A DNA stretch of 64,000 nt from Ailanthus altissimus (GCA_946807835.1 OX327684.1:17012501-17076500), one strand, 5' to 3'. Numbered from the stretch's first letter, positions 10,729-21,785 are shown. Made by a program: numbers and translations. Notes: generated by a model from the letters alone, not told the origin.

Positions 10729-11167
10729 TGTAAGAAAATTAAAAATACATGCATCTAGTCTTAATTCTTTAAGTAAAAATTTGCTTAAGATACTGAAAAA
10801 TTTCTAGCCTCTTTGTGCTTAATAACATTTTTAGATGGGTGAATTGGAAGAAAAAATTATTAGGCTAGCTAAGAACCCTAAGTATTTGTAATGAATTTTA
10901 TCATTTCCTTCCATAAAAAAATAGATAATTAATTTCTTTGGTATTTGAGAATAATTACTCAATTATCATTTAAGTAGATGTGAGTAATTATTTTTCATTA
11001 TCCAATCCTTTAAAAAAATGTGAGTAGTTATATGGAATTTTACAAATATCCATATATGTATCTTCATAAGATTTAGGAATTTTATAAATATATATAAGTA
11101 TATTCATAATTGCTAATTTTCATACATGTGTGTCACTTTATAGTTGTTAGGAAATTGTGATTTAACA
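10729..11167 (-). mobile_element. Left LTR of the element at 10729-13839
   Basis: Starts TGTAAGAAAATTAAAA and ends GTGATTTAACA. It aligns with 13201-13839 if a 183-bp insertion in the latter is removed. Confidence 0.82.
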
Positions 11168-13187
11168 TTCTTTTACTTGTTCCGCAAAACAAATTTATAA
11201 AAGATAAACTTTAAACTTGATTATGGACATATAAAAATACAACTACTCAAATTAAATAATAATGAAACCTTATTAACTCATATAGAAATTATCAATACAT
11301 GAATCATGTCAAATTTGTTTAATTTTTAATAAATATTTTTTTTTCTTGTATAATAAATATATAATTATTTCTACTTGAGCCTCTTATTGTTTTATGAATG
11401 AATTTCTAAAAGTCATTCAGTGTCCATATCAAATAGTCCTCATACATGTCTTTACAAAATAATTTATAAGCAAAAATAATTTTAATCTTTTATGTAATTA
11501 CAAAACTAATGGAAGTCAAAAGATAAAAGGCAGACTCACATTGAGTCAACATAACTCAAATCATCCATATGATATACGTACCCGTATATAATATACCCGA
11601 CAAAATCTTAATCATAGGATCTACTAGTAGGAACTTCTATGTTGTTAACAACCATTTTATGTATCTTAAAGAGATTTAAATAGATAATTCATGCTTTTTA
11701 ACGAGATTTCAAATAAAATTTTATACTTTTTAATGTGATCTCAAGGAAATACATTGTGCCAATATGCTTGTTTCGGCTTCAATTCTATACCTTAAAATTT
11801 TTAGGAAAATTATTATAGTAAATTATTAATGATTATTTTTTTATAACCGACAATTATAGAGCATGAGTAAATTTTTGAACTGTAATGCCTGTGATACTAT
11901 TTTATAATTTTATAATCTTTTATATCTGAATTATCTTAATACTAACCCATATGCCTAATGCATATCTAATAATTTTTTTTTAAAAAATAGATTTGCACAA
12001 TAAACTATCCAGTACATGTTCATCAAGTACTTTTTTTTTTTATAAACTCCCTTTTTAATATACTGAATTAATTTTTACGTACTTACAAAAATATTTGCTC
12101 CCATTAACTTTAAGGTATATACGTTTGTTTATATATATATATATATATTAATCAACGATGTTAATAAAACTTAAATGAGATAATACTATTGTAAACTTAA
12201 TTTCATATACCAATAAGCCTTGAAAATTGAGATACATCATTAATATAAATATATTAGGAATAACTACAACATTAAGTGGATATACTTTAACACTATGAAA
12301 TCAAAAAGTACTTGAATTTAAAATAACCAATGTTAATTTCTTAGTAAATTCTAACCTTTTTATGGGTAGACGTGCAAAGGCATGGAATTTATTATGTATA
12401 TTTCTATTAATACGACTAGTAAACTTTCAAAATAGAAAATTCCATACCTGTTAGACTAGGAAAAATCTATCGCTTGCATTATAATTAAACTATTAAATAA
12501 TTATCTCCCTTTAGGATTAAATAAATATCTTAATGAATTAACTGTAATTTATTTGGTGCCACATAATCATTTTAAAAAGAAATTATTATGTATTTTATAA
12601 TATTATTATATCTTAAAAATACTATATCCACTTTCAAGATATAAAGATACTCTTTAACTTTAATTGATATCATATAAAAATACTTTTATCATGCTATAAA
12701 TCAATAGGCTAGAATTTATTACTAAAATGTTTATCTTTGAGTACAATAAAATCTGCACTGTATGGCAATACAATGATTTACTGTAGAATAATCCATGTAA
12801 AATAAATGTCATATAAAATTTTATACATTATATCTTAATCATTATAACTTGAGATGCTTTGGTTACTCTCAAGTTATAACGATATCATGAAATATTTTAT
12901 TGTTACCATAAATCAAAATATAATGCAAAATAGCGTAAAACAAACTATGGATTCAACTTCAACATAATGAAATTTGAATTTACAAATATTATTTAAAACA
13001 ATATATATTTTAAATAATTGTAAGATATAATCTTCCATTAAAATTTTAAAATAAAAACTCAAAATAAAAATAAGAGCTAAACATTTAAATGCATGTGAGA
13101 TTATATCGAGATTTCTTTTTAATCTAAAATATAATGTATAAATTTGTATTTAACCAAATATATATTGGACAATTAGATTAGAAAGTA
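11168..13187 (-). other. Internal region of the small LTR element, no gene
   Basis: About 2.0 kb of AT-rich DNA with no open frame of note, no gag, RT or integrase motif, and a short (AT)n run near 12133-12150. The element must have depended on another element's proteins. Confidence 0.6.
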
Positions 13188-13199
13188 GCTCTGATACAA
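13188..13199 (-). other. Primer binding site (tRNA-Met type), decayed by one base
   Basis: On the minus strand this reads TTGTATCAGAGC, one base different from the standard plant element site TGGTATCAGAGC. It is one base away from the LTR. Confidence 0.75.
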
Positions 13200-13200
13200 T

Positions 13201-13839
13201 TATAAGAAAATTAAAACATATACTTCTGGTCTTAATTATTTAAATAAGAATTGACTCGAGATACTTAGGATCTTTTAGCCTATTCTTGCTTAATAACCTC
13301 TTTAGATGGGTAAATTACAGACAATAAATGTTAGGCTAGGCTAGGAATCCTTAGTATTATATTTGTCATTTTCTTTTATCAAGAAAATAATTTATTTTTT
13401 TAGTATTTAAGATTGATTAATGTTACACTTCTCAAATAATTTTTAAAATTTTATATTTTAAATTAAAATATAAAGCAATCATTAGGTAGTGAAATGATAT
13501 AAATTTTAAAATTATTAATTATATTATTTTACTATATAATAATTACTTTATACATCATTTGAGAAAAAAAAAATTGAGATACTATTTTGACAATGTAGCA
13601 TTATTAGTAACTCCATTATCATCTAAAGGTGAGTAATTATTTTTCATTATCTAATCTTTAAAAAAAAAAAGTGAATAGTTATTAGTTTCTCTTCCAGAAC
13701 TTGTCATCTATGTTTACAAATATCCATGTATCTTCATAAGATTTATAAATTTTATAAATATACCTACATGTATATTCATAATTTGCTAATTTCTATACAT
13801 GTGGATTACTTAATAATTGTTAAAAATTGTGATTTAATA
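13201..13839 (-). mobile_element. Right LTR of the element at 10729-13839, carrying a MITE
   Basis: Starts TATAAGAAAATTAAAA (TG changed to TA) and ends GTGATTTAATA. It is about 200 bp longer than its partner because of an insertion at 13420-13602. Confidence 0.82.
13420..13602. mobile_element. MITE-like fold-back insertion
   Basis: About 183 bp absent from the partner LTR. Its two halves are inverted: TATAAAGCAATCATTAGG-type sequence on the left pairs with CTATATAATAATTACTTTATA-type sequence on the right. Imperfect terminal repeats (ATGTTACA and TGTAGCAT) lie at the ends. TTA or ATTA flanks both sides and may be the target duplication, which would fit a PIF/Harbinger-type MITE. The superfamily is uncertain. 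Confidence 0.65.
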
Positions 13840-13981
13840 TATTAACTTTACTTTCTTCACTTATTTTTAATATAATATTTTAAAAGAATATTATCTTGGA
13901 TATCTATAAGACTTGGCTTAATATTTGGAATACTCACAATTTTAAAATATATGCGACAATACTCAACTATGAGAATCTTTT

Positions 13982-14143
13982 ATCAAAATCAATAAATTCC
14001 CGTGAAAAGATAAAATTGTACTTAATAACAAAGTTATCAAAATCAATAAATTCCCGTGAAAAAATAAAATTGTACTTAATAACAAAGTTATCAAAATCAA
14101 TAAATTCCCGTAAAAAGATAAAATTGTCCTTAATAACAAAATT
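13982..14143. repeat. Three tandem copies of a 54-bp unit
   Basis: Units start at 13982, 14036 and 14090 (anchor ATCAAAATCAATAAATTCCC). Copies are nearly identical, so the expansion is recent. Because 54 is a multiple of three, an 84-codon frame stays open across it (13896-14150), but the protein looks like nothing known and I do not call it a gene. Confidence 0.93.
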
Positions 14144-14691
14144 AACTTGACAATGAAACTTTTTTACATGATAAGTTTTTTTTTTAAATTATAAATATTA
14201 ATAATTATTTAATAACATATCATCACAAAATCCATTGTTTAGCATCAATCACTCCCCAACATTAATCTAACATAATAAAAATAAAACATAAATGCACATG
14301 ATTAGAAAGGATTGAATCTGAACTAATCAATTTGACTCTCAAGTTTAACTTTCAAATAATTAGTTATATAATCGAGTAAGGAATTATTCTCAAGACAAAA
14401 ATCATTATCCTCTTATTTTAAAGTAAATCATCGATAACATTAGTTAATCACTTACAATTCTCATTATCTTATAACCATTGTCAATCTTCTTTCTATCTCC
14501 GTAACAAGTATACATTAACTTTAGAGTTCTTACTTTGAAGCCATGATCTTGAGCTAACCTATTTAATAGTTATCTATCCATCATCATAAGCATAAGGATA
14601 AGGAATTTCAGGTGAACACATATAATTTACAGAAACATAAGATATCATATATAATATTATTTACAAAGGAGTGTGCAAAGTTTCCTCTATG
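14144..14691. other. AT-rich stretch, nothing recognised
   Basis: No supported gene, RNA gene or repeat boundary between the 54-bp repeats and the next LTR element. Confidence 0.5.
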
Positions 14692-14696
14692 GAAGA

Positions 14697-15723
14697 TGTT
14701 GAAAAATTGGTAATTCAATAATTTTAATTGGATAAGAATTGAGATGAATACCAAAGTAGAGAGTCACAAGAAGTCTAAAATGTGTGGAACACGTATGCAG
14801 AAGTCTAAGACGTGCGAGACACGAAAGGGGAAGTGAAACGGGACTCAAAGATGCGAAGGAAAAGAAGAAAATCGCGGAGAGCTGACCAGCGCCGCGACGG
14901 CCAGGGATGAGTGCCGCGGCGCTCAACACAGAAGACCAGCGCCGCAGCACTGGGTCCTTAGCACTGGACGCGAGAAGGGCTAGTGTCGAGACTCCCAGGG
15001 ACGAGCATCGCAGCTCCAGAACGCGTGAAAAAGTCCATTTTGGCTCGGGATTTCAAGTTTTGGGAAGTTTTGGACTTCCAAAACAAGTGGACTCTTACTC
15101 CAACAAGGAATAGGGTTTGTAGGCACGAAATACACCCTATATGAACACTTATAAACCCTTGTTTAAGATTAACCATCTAAGGTTTTAAGATGTAACCATA
15201 AGAGAGAATAGAGGAGCTAGGTAGGCACTAAGTGCGTGGTGCACTAGGGTGTAACCTTGGGGGTGTTTTCTTCTTTAGGTTCATAAAAGAGAAACATCAT
15301 AGATCCTTTTAGTTTAGATGCTCGGGCTATTCTTGTGTTCCTTGTAAAAATCTCTTATGAGGAGATACGAATAGGTCTTAGGGAGTCATAATGATCAAAG
15401 GTAGATGCTTAGAGGTCTCTATGGGAGATACTAAGGGGTCTTGTGGGATCATTGATGATGTAAGAAGATACTTTGTGATCTATTTTAATAGTAAGAAGCT
15501 GGATCATGGATCCTCCGTGGACGTAGGCAATTTGGACCGAACCACGTATATCTTGTGTCTTGTGATTGATTTGTTTTCTTTATCTTTATTGGTGTGTTAA
15601 TCTTATGTGTTCTTACTTATGGTGTGAGTTATGGTTTTTCCATTGCGCAAAGGGTATCAAGGTTGTGACTTAGTTGATGCCATAGGGTGTCAAATTTAAG
15701 TGCATGGCTTGATATCCTCAACA
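14697..15723 (+). mobile_element. 5' LTR of the LARD-like element
   Basis: Starts TGTTGAAAAATTGG and ends GATATCCTCAACA. It matches 16918-17934 closely, with small indels. It holds a GC-rich palindrome cassette at about 14870-15025. Short open frames on both strands here arise from the GC-rich stretch and are not genes. Confidence 0.9.
14870..15025. repeat. GC-rich palindrome cassette in the 5' LTR
   Basis: About five decayed copies of a palindromic core occur in a row: AGTGCCGCGGCGCT, AGCGCCGCAGCACT, TAGCACTGGACGCG, AGTGTCGAGACTCC and AGCATCGCAGCTCC. The matching cassette in the other LTR (17091-17245) has different C-to-T or G-to-A changes at the same places, pointing to one ancestral form close to AGCGCCGCGGCGCT decaying at CpG sites. 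Confidence 0.75.
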
Positions 15724-15890
15724 AACTGGTATCAGAGCAAGGTTTAAGCTACAAACTGTTATCGGAGCGTATGTTGAAGTACAAACTGATGACAGAGCTT
15801 GAGTTGAAGTCTAAACTGATATTAGAGCCATGGGTTGAAGTCCAGATTGTAGAGCATAGGCGGCAGAGTCAGATTGTAGAGCAAAGGTTG
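15721..15890 (+). repeat. Tandem array of primer-binding-site-like units, 30-bp period
   Basis: The standard site CTGGTATCAGAGC at 15726-15738 is followed at exact 30-bp steps by CTGTTATCGGAGC (15756), CTGATGACAGAGC (15786) and CTGATATTAGAGC (15816). Two shorter GATTGTAGAGC-type units come after (15844 and 15871). The spacer of each full unit also matches (GTTGAAGTACAAA). The first unit includes the last bases of the LTR. A retrotransposon normally has one such site. Confidence 0.88.
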
Positions 15891-15893
15891 TGA

Positions 15894-16906
15894 ACCATGA
15901 AGACTCACAAATATAAGAGAAGAACAATAAGGAAGATGATTATCTGAAAGAAGAAAATATGATGGCCTTACTAGAGAGTTTTGAAGTAGAGATCACTCTT
16001 GAAGAAGACTTCTAAGAAGATGGAGTCATCTAGGTCCTAGTTAGAAGAATCATTCAGATTGGACACAAAATAAAGATGGAAAAAGAAGAACAATTAAGAT
16101 TGAAGGGTAGATCCAAAAGGTGTCTAGGGCACTCAAAGGGATAATCCTAAGAGGAAGACAAAGAGAGAAGGAAGGTGGATTTGCAAGTCTGTTAGATGAC
16201 TAGGCAAAGACCTTGATCGCATGAGAGCTTCTAGAGGAATTAGTGTCTGATGAACGAACTATTTTTTGGATCTAGGGTAGTATTTTCATATGAGTCGTGG
16301 AGAATTGTTATTTACCAATTGGAGTAATATGGCTTATGGTAAAGTCATAAGGGATTGGTAAAATAAGATTAAGACTACATAGTAAAAAAAAGACAAGGAA
16401 GGGACTAGGTATGAGATTTCATTCCTCATTTCATGAAGACCTAGAGGACTCGGGACTGCTAGATGAAAATAGGGAGATTCATGGAAGGCATACAGAAGGA
16501 ACACTAAATGGGGAAGCAAAAGGATCGAAGGAGTGATAAAGCACAGAGGGAAGCTATGTGCTTGTAGGAAAGTGCTTAGAATGGGATCAACATAGGGGTT
16601 GATTTGAAATGGACCATAAAGCAGCTTTCGATATATCACTTTATGGTAGGGGTCGAAAGAGAATGTGTGGGAAGAGTAGTAATGGCGAGAATGAGATTTT
16701 CACCATTAAGGCTTGTGGTTATAGTGTCTTGGGGATATGGAAGATCATAACATTGAACTACTCTAGACATCAGCATTCAGGAATCTTTGGAGACCGTAGT
16801 TGCAAGAGCCTTAGTTAAGTTGAGGACTTAACTTATAGACCATGCTAGTGAGCATTGGTTAAGGAGGGGTGACGGGGATTAGCTTCATGGGAAGAGATTT
16901 TGAATT
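15894..16906 (+). other. Internal region of the LARD-like element, no gene
   Basis: Purine-rich and free of recognisable gag, protease, RT or integrase motifs on either strand. Open frames such as 16334-16639 (minus) and 16609-16818 (plus) are short and unlike any family I know. Confidence 0.6.
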
Positions 16907-16917
16907 AAGGAGGGGAT
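16907..16917 (+). other. Polypurine tract of the LARD-like element
   Basis: AAGGAGGGGAT directly precedes the TGTTGG start of the right LTR. Confidence 0.8.
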
Positions 16918-17934
16918 TGTTGGTGATTCAACAATCTTGGTTGGACAAGAATTGAGATGAATACCAAAGTAGAGAGTCACAAGAAGTCTAGAACGCGTGG
17001 GACACGTATGAAGAAGTCTAGGACGTGTGGGACACGAAAGGGCAAGTGAAACGGGACTCAAAGACGCGAAGGAAAAGAAGAAAATCGCGGGGAGCTGACT
17101 AGCGCCGTGACGGCCAGGGATGAGCGCCGTGGCACTCAACACAGAAGACTAGCACCGCAGCGCTAGGTCCTCAGCGCTGGACGCGAGAAGGGCTAGCGCT
17201 GAGGCACTCAGAGACGAGCGCCACGGTGCCAGAAAGCGTGGAAAAGTTCGTTTTGGCTCGGGATTTCAAGTTTTGGACTTTCAAAACAAGTGGACTCTTA
17301 CTCCAACAAGGAATAGGGTTTGTAGGCATGAAATACACCTTATATAAATACTTGTAAACCCTTGTTTAAGATTAACTATCTAAGGTTTCAAGATGTAACC
17401 ATACGAGAGAATAGAGGAGCTAGGTAGGCACTAAGTGCATGGTGCACTAAGGTGTAACCTTGGGGGTATTTTCTTCTTTAGGTTCTTTGAGTGAATAAAA
17501 GAGAAACACCATAGATCCTTTTGGCTTAGATGCTCGGGCTATTCTTGTGTTTCTTGTAAAAATCTCTTATGAGGAGATACGAATAGGTCTTAGGGAGTCA
17601 TAATGATCAAGGGTAGATGCTTAGAGGTCTCTATGGGAGATACTAAGGGGCTTGTGGGATCATTGATGATATAAGAAGATACTTTGTGATCTATTTCAAT
17701 AGTAAGAAGCTGGATTATGGATCCTCCGTGGACGTAGGCAATTTGGGCCGAACCACGTATATCTTATGTCTTGTGATTGGTTTGTTTTCTTTATCTTTAT
17801 TGGTGTGTTAATCTTATGTGTTCTTACTTATGGTGTGAGTTATGATTTTTTCGCTGCGCAAAGGGTATCAAAGTTGTGACTTAGTTGATGCCATAGGGTG
17901 TCAAATTTAAGTGTATAGCTTGATATCCTCAACA
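16918..17934 (+). mobile_element. 3' LTR of the LARD-like element
   Basis: Starts TGTTGGTGATTCAACAATC and ends GATATCCTCAACA. It carries the GC palindrome cassette at 17091-17245, with forms AGCGCCGTGGCACT, AGCACCGCAGCGCT and AGCGCCACGGTGCC. Confidence 0.9.
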
Positions 17935-18479
17935 AAAGAAAATGATTATAGGGACAACAACCTCAGAGCTTATTGGCTTCTTAATATCAACAATATTCGA
18001 CTGAGACTCTTCTCTATTTATAGGTCAATAAATTCTACAGAGCAGTTTCATGCTATAGTCGACAATGAAATCAAAGAAAAATACTCCATCAATTGTATTT
18101 GCATTTGCACTTGCTGGGACTTTGCGGTCAACGAACTCTACCTTTTTTTTTAATCTTCTTCACCTTCAATTTTCGCTCTATTATCACTCATTGTCTCTTT
18201 CTATTTTTATGTTTTATCCAATTTGATGTCAATCGAAGAATATGAGATTTGGGGCTCAAATTCTAGGATTTTCTAAGAGTTGGTAATTGAAAATTCAAAG
18301 GTTTATAATTGTGGTTAAGGGTGGGAAAAAAACAAGAACTAAAAAAACTGGCTTGGACTTAGTCAAATCAACCAGTTCAATGAGGTTTTTATTAATAAAA
18401 AAATGGGTCAGTTTTAAAAAATAAAAAATTAAAAAAATTGATCAATTTTAATTCGATTTTGCTAAAAACTTAAATTAAC
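17935..18479. other. Unassigned stretch
   Basis: No supported gene. An 80-codon open frame (17911-18153) begins inside the LTR and shows no known domain. From about 18330 the sequence becomes A/T-rich, with text such as AGAACTAAAAAAACT that recurs in inverted form near 19145-19162. This might be a terminal inverted repeat around the tRNA-like array. Confidence 0.45.
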
Positions 18480-19030
18480 CAGAAAATCAATTTTTTTAAT
18501 TATTGATATTTAAAATAGTAATATAGAAAACAAAATGTGTTTTAAATTCAAAACTATCCTTAACACAATTGGTAGAGTACGAAATATCTCTTTTGAAGTT
18601 CCTGGTTTGAATCTAATATGTGGTATTTTTTATATATATTTTTAACGTGTCAATGGTTTAAATATATAAATGGAATGCATTTTATTAAAAATTTACCTTA
18701 GCTCGGTTGGTTAAACAAATTTAATAGGTACATTATGTCATTAGTTCGATTCCCAAAAATTACGATTCTTTATGTTTTGTATTTTAACAAGTCAAATTTA
18801 TAATAATAAATTAGAATGTGCTCTAAACTAAAACAAACTATAATTGAGTTGGTAAAGTGGGGTATTGCTTCTTTCTTAGGTTTGAGTCCAAATATTTAGT
18901 TTTTTCAATTATTACATCTTAATGATTAAATATGATATAATAGTATAGAATTTATACTAAATTCAGGTTGCAACTGAATTGTAAAGTGGTTGAAATTCAA
19001 CCTTACAATCATGGGTTCGAGTCTCATCTA
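18480..19030 (+). repeat. Tandem array of four tRNA-like (A-box/B-box) units, period about 136 bp
   Basis: Four pairs of RNA polymerase III internal promoter boxes occur in a row. A-box-like: TAACACAATTGG (18561), TAGCTCGGTTGG (18699), TAATTGAGTTGG (18841) and CAACTGAATTGT (18971). B-box-like: GGTTTGAATCT (18604), AGTTCGATTCC (18743), GGTTTGAGTCC (18879) and GGTTCGAGTCT (19014). B boxes are 139, 136 and 135 bp apart. A-to-B spacing is 43, 44, 38 and 43, as in a tRNA gene. The AT-rich tails between units also share words (AATGTG, TTTTAAC-GTCAA). None folds as a convincing full cloverleaf, so these are tRNA-derived, SINE-like units rather than tRNA genes. Confidence 0.75.
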
Positions 19031-19454
19031 GATTATATTTTTCTTTTTTTTTTCAAATCCAAAAATTAAAAACTAAATTGGATACCCAAAAATTGAAAAT
19101 TAAACTAGATTAAATTGAAAAAACTTGTTTAGTTTTTATATTACCTTTAGTTTTTTTTAGTTCACCTTTATGGGAGAATCGAAAAATTGCGATTTAATTT
19201 GATTCCGATCGAAATCCAACTGAATTGTGCTCGCATTTAATTGTAGTTGGTTGTTGTTATATGAAGTTTTGGCTATGTTGTTATAAATTTATTGAGCACA
19301 TTTGCAAAGGTTTCTATAGGAAGCCAAGCAAAGCTCGTTGCAGGTGACCAAGCAAGGCTCGTTGTGTGCAACCAACAAGGGCCATTGTAGGCACTAGTAG
19401 AGGTTGTGGCTGTGGTGGTAGCGGTTAACAGTGGTTGAGAGTAGTTAAGATGAG
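19031..19454. other. Unassigned stretch
   Basis: AT-rich at first, then a G-rich part (19320-19440) with a short doubled motif (AGCAA-GCTCGTTG). No gene or clear element boundary seen. Confidence 0.45.
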
Positions 19455-19990
19455 TTATTTAAAGATGTTAGGGTTTTTAAAATCTGAGAGAGTGAAGAAA
19501 AAAGAAAAAAAAAAAAATTAAAATCTGAAGGGGTAAGAATCCAAATACCTTCTTCACAAGTGAGAGCATAAGGTTAATAGTGCACTATTTTCCGATGGGT
19601 GTAATCTCTCAAGAGATGAATATAAGGTAGGTCATTGTGAGAAATGGGTTTATTCTAAAAAAAACTTCTTAGGAATCTTTTCCTCCCAAGGATGTTGGGT
19701 AAAAGTTAGAATCGTCTTCTAGTTATAGTTCTCGAGAGCTAGGTCATTGTGAGAAGTAGGTTTATTTTAAAAGAACTTCTTAGGAATCTTTTCCTCCCAA
19801 GGATGTTGGATAAAAGTCAAACTCGTCTTTTAGTTATAGTTCTCAAAATTGGTAGTGACCTCAAAAGGTTACCTAAAAAGAGAAATAATTATAATTAATT
19901 GATATAATATGTTATATTTTATTAATTTTAAATGATATATCACATTAATTTATTTTAGGAACAAAAATAGTCAATGATAGATATATAATC
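19455..19990. repeat. Duplicated block A3 (paralogous to 61432-61720 and 63335-63450), with internal tandem
   Basis: Matches include GTTAGGG-TTTTAAAATCT, GGTAAGAATCCAAA, TAATCTCTCAAGAGAT, AGGAATCTTT, CTCGTCTTCTAGTT and GAAATAATTATAATTAATT, in the same order as in the other copy. A segment of about 113 bp (from GGTCATTGTGAGAA to TATAGTTCTC) occurs twice here, at about 19630 and 19742, but once in the other copy. In the other copy about 1.6 kb separates the last two parts. No protein-coding signal is recognised. Confidence 0.8.
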
Positions 19991-20388
19991 CACAATATTT
20001 TTAAATTTTAATAATAAATTTACATCACAATTTATAGTATTTGGGAAGTATCTTTGCATTATTTCATATTTTATTATGGGTTGAAATTAAGTCGGCTATT
20101 ACATTAATGGAACATATGGTAAAAACTCCTAAATTCTAAAAATTGATTATTTAATAGAATGGTTTAGATGGTAGGAACTATATAGAGTACTTAACGAAAT
20201 ATTTTAGATGGTAGAAACTATATGGAGTATTTTAAAAAAAAAGAATCTAGTAGATAATTCAATAAAAATGAAGAAACTAATATGTCTATTTTTTTAATAC
20301 TATGCTGTAAATTGATAGTTGTAATGAATTATCATAAAATTTCATGAAAATATTTTGTAATATTTGTGTGAATGTATGTGGAGAGTAT
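19991..20388. other. AT-rich stretch before the next copia element
   Basis: No gene or repeat recognised, apart from a partly repeated phrase TTTTAGATGGTAG-AACTATATGGAGTA near 20165-20235. Confidence 0.45.
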
Positions 20389-20988
20389 TGTTGTAAAATG
20401 TGTTATGTAAGTGAGATATTACACAAGGATATAAACTTGAATTATAGAAGTCAAGGTGTGCTTGGCACTGTCCTTAAACTATTTCTACCCCCACTACTAA
20501 TGATAATCAAAGGTGCAAATAGGTTAAATGGTAGGATAGTTCTAGGATTCAATGGCTTATGAGAAAGTATAAAAGTACACATCAAATACTTTTTCTTGGA
20601 CAACAAGTGTTTACTTTAAAAGGGTTTTTAAGAGAGAAAATGAGAATCAAATAATAAGAGTTGTTAATTCTTCTATTTAAATAATTCAGTAGTATTTATA
20701 GAGTTGTAGGTGTCCATCTGGAGAGACACAATACCTTTTTAAAAGGCGACATCAATTGAAAGAGGCAGGTGACTCTCTAAGAGTCATATTTTCAACTTTG
20801 GGTGCCATTAGGCACTATGGCACCTAGGGGCTAGCGTCACAGCACCCAGTTTAAGGACTGAAGCATATGGCACCTAGTGCCATAGCATCCAAGCCTCTTA
20901 CGACTTGGGTGTTTCCTCTTCGACATCTTTTCTCTTCAGCTCTTTCTCTTTATTTTAATGCTTGATTTTACATTATCAAATACTAACA
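20389..20988 (-). mobile_element. Left LTR (3' LTR) of the copia element at 20389-30135
   Basis: Starts TGTTGTAAAATGTG and ends CAAATACTAACA. Near 20805-20910 it holds a decayed GC cassette (GGTGCCATTAGGCAC, CGTCACAGCACCC, GTGCCATAGCATCC). Confidence 0.82.
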
Positions 20989-21527
20989 ATCCTCCACATA
21001 TTTTAAATAAATAAATATAAATCAAATCAACCGCATATCAAAGTAGAATTTAATTTATATGAATTGGTGCTCTTCCAAGCTATGAACCAATTCACTGATT
21101 AAGTAACCGTATTTTACAAGAACTAGATGAAACTAAGTTTCTATCAACCTTCATTCCTTTGAATGTAAAATAAAAGGTTAAATTATCAAGTTAAATTCTC
21201 ATTAACTTATCTATGTCTATGGTTTGATACTATTAATGATCATGTGCCTTCTTGATTTCGTGAGTGCTTTAGAGTAGCTAACTTAACTCTTATAGGAACT
21301 AACCTAATTTTATATTCAAGTAGGTGACACTTCATCAAGTGTATCCTGCAGGTTTAACACACCACCTTATAAAGGGCTATAATATTCATTAAAAGACTAA
21401 TTTACCTTTTTTCACTGCAGATGGACTACTTTGCCATAGGGATAAACTCACAAAAGAATGGGTAGTACAACAAGACAACAAGTCACTTGTTCTTCCCTTT
21501 ATGAATCTACTTCAATGGGATCTCCAA

Positions 21528-21785
21528 TCACATAGGTAGGGTTACCATTACTCTTGCCTTATGTCTAGGAAAAAGTCTCATCCCCTTCGATATTTTTTCC
21601 ATTAATATCTTATTTAGTGGCTTTGTCAGAGGATTGGTAAAGTTCTTCTCTGACCTTATATAATCTAAGCTCACCACCCCAAATTCTAGCAGTCGCTTAA
21701 TAATGCCATGTCGTAGATGGATATGTCTACTTTTCTCATTATAAAATTTTACTCTTTTCTTTAACAATCCCTGTTGGGCAATCAC
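21528..21785 (-). pseudogene. copia RNase H C-terminal fragment
   Basis: The open piece contains KSRHIHLRHGIIKRLLEFG, VVSLDYIRSEKN and NPLTKPLNK, the usual end of a copia RNase H. A nearby phrase on the same strand (about 21840-21960) belongs to the same domain in other frames. Confidence 0.8.

Larger units (their letters stand above)
10729..13839 (-). mobile_element. Non-autonomous LTR retrotransposon with perfect TSD TATTA
   Basis: Direct LTRs at 10729-11167 and 13201-13839 enclose about 2.0 kb without any coding remnant that I can recognise. The flanks are TATTA (10724-10728) and TATTA (13840-13844), a perfect 5-bp target duplication. Beside the right LTR, the plus strand reads GCTCTGATACAA (13188-13199), the complement of a tRNA-Met-type primer binding site, so the element is on the minus strand. 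The tract after the left LTR is purine-rich on the minus strand. Length and lack of genes suggest a small LARD/TRIM-like derivative of copia type. Confidence 0.85.
14697..17934 (+). mobile_element. Non-autonomous LTR retrotransposon (LARD-like) with tandem primer sites
   Basis: LTRs at 14697-15723 (1027 bp) and 16918-17934 (1017 bp) flank only 1.2 kb of internal sequence without gag or pol motifs. A tRNA-Met primer binding site follows the left LTR and a purine tract (AAGGAGGGGAT, 16907-16917) precedes the right LTR, so the element is on the plus strand. Flanks are GAAGA (14692-14696) and AAAGA (17935-17939), a 5-bp target duplication with one change. The element has no coding capacity and depended on a partner. 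Confidence 0.9.

Noticed and set aside
13896..14150. 84-codon open frame with an 18-residue repeat
   Set aside because: A by-product of a 54-bp tandem repeat in AT-rich DNA; no domain or gene context.
14687..15176. Several open frames on both strands in the GC-rich part of the LTR (also 16885-17142)
   Set aside because: They arise because stop codons are rare in GC-rich sequence; nothing resembles a known protein and they overlap antisense.
15687..15893. 68-codon frame across the primer-site array
   Set aside because: The 30-bp repeat is a multiple of three and keeps the frame open; the frame starts inside the LTR and has no gag similarity.
17911..18153. 80-codon frame at the end of the LARD-like element
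   Set aside because: Begins inside the LTR and runs across the insertion junction, so it cannot be an original gene.
18699..18753. Unit 2 of the array as a functional tRNA gene
   Set aside because: A and B boxes are good, but the D arm and acceptor do not pair and no anticodon stem is evident.
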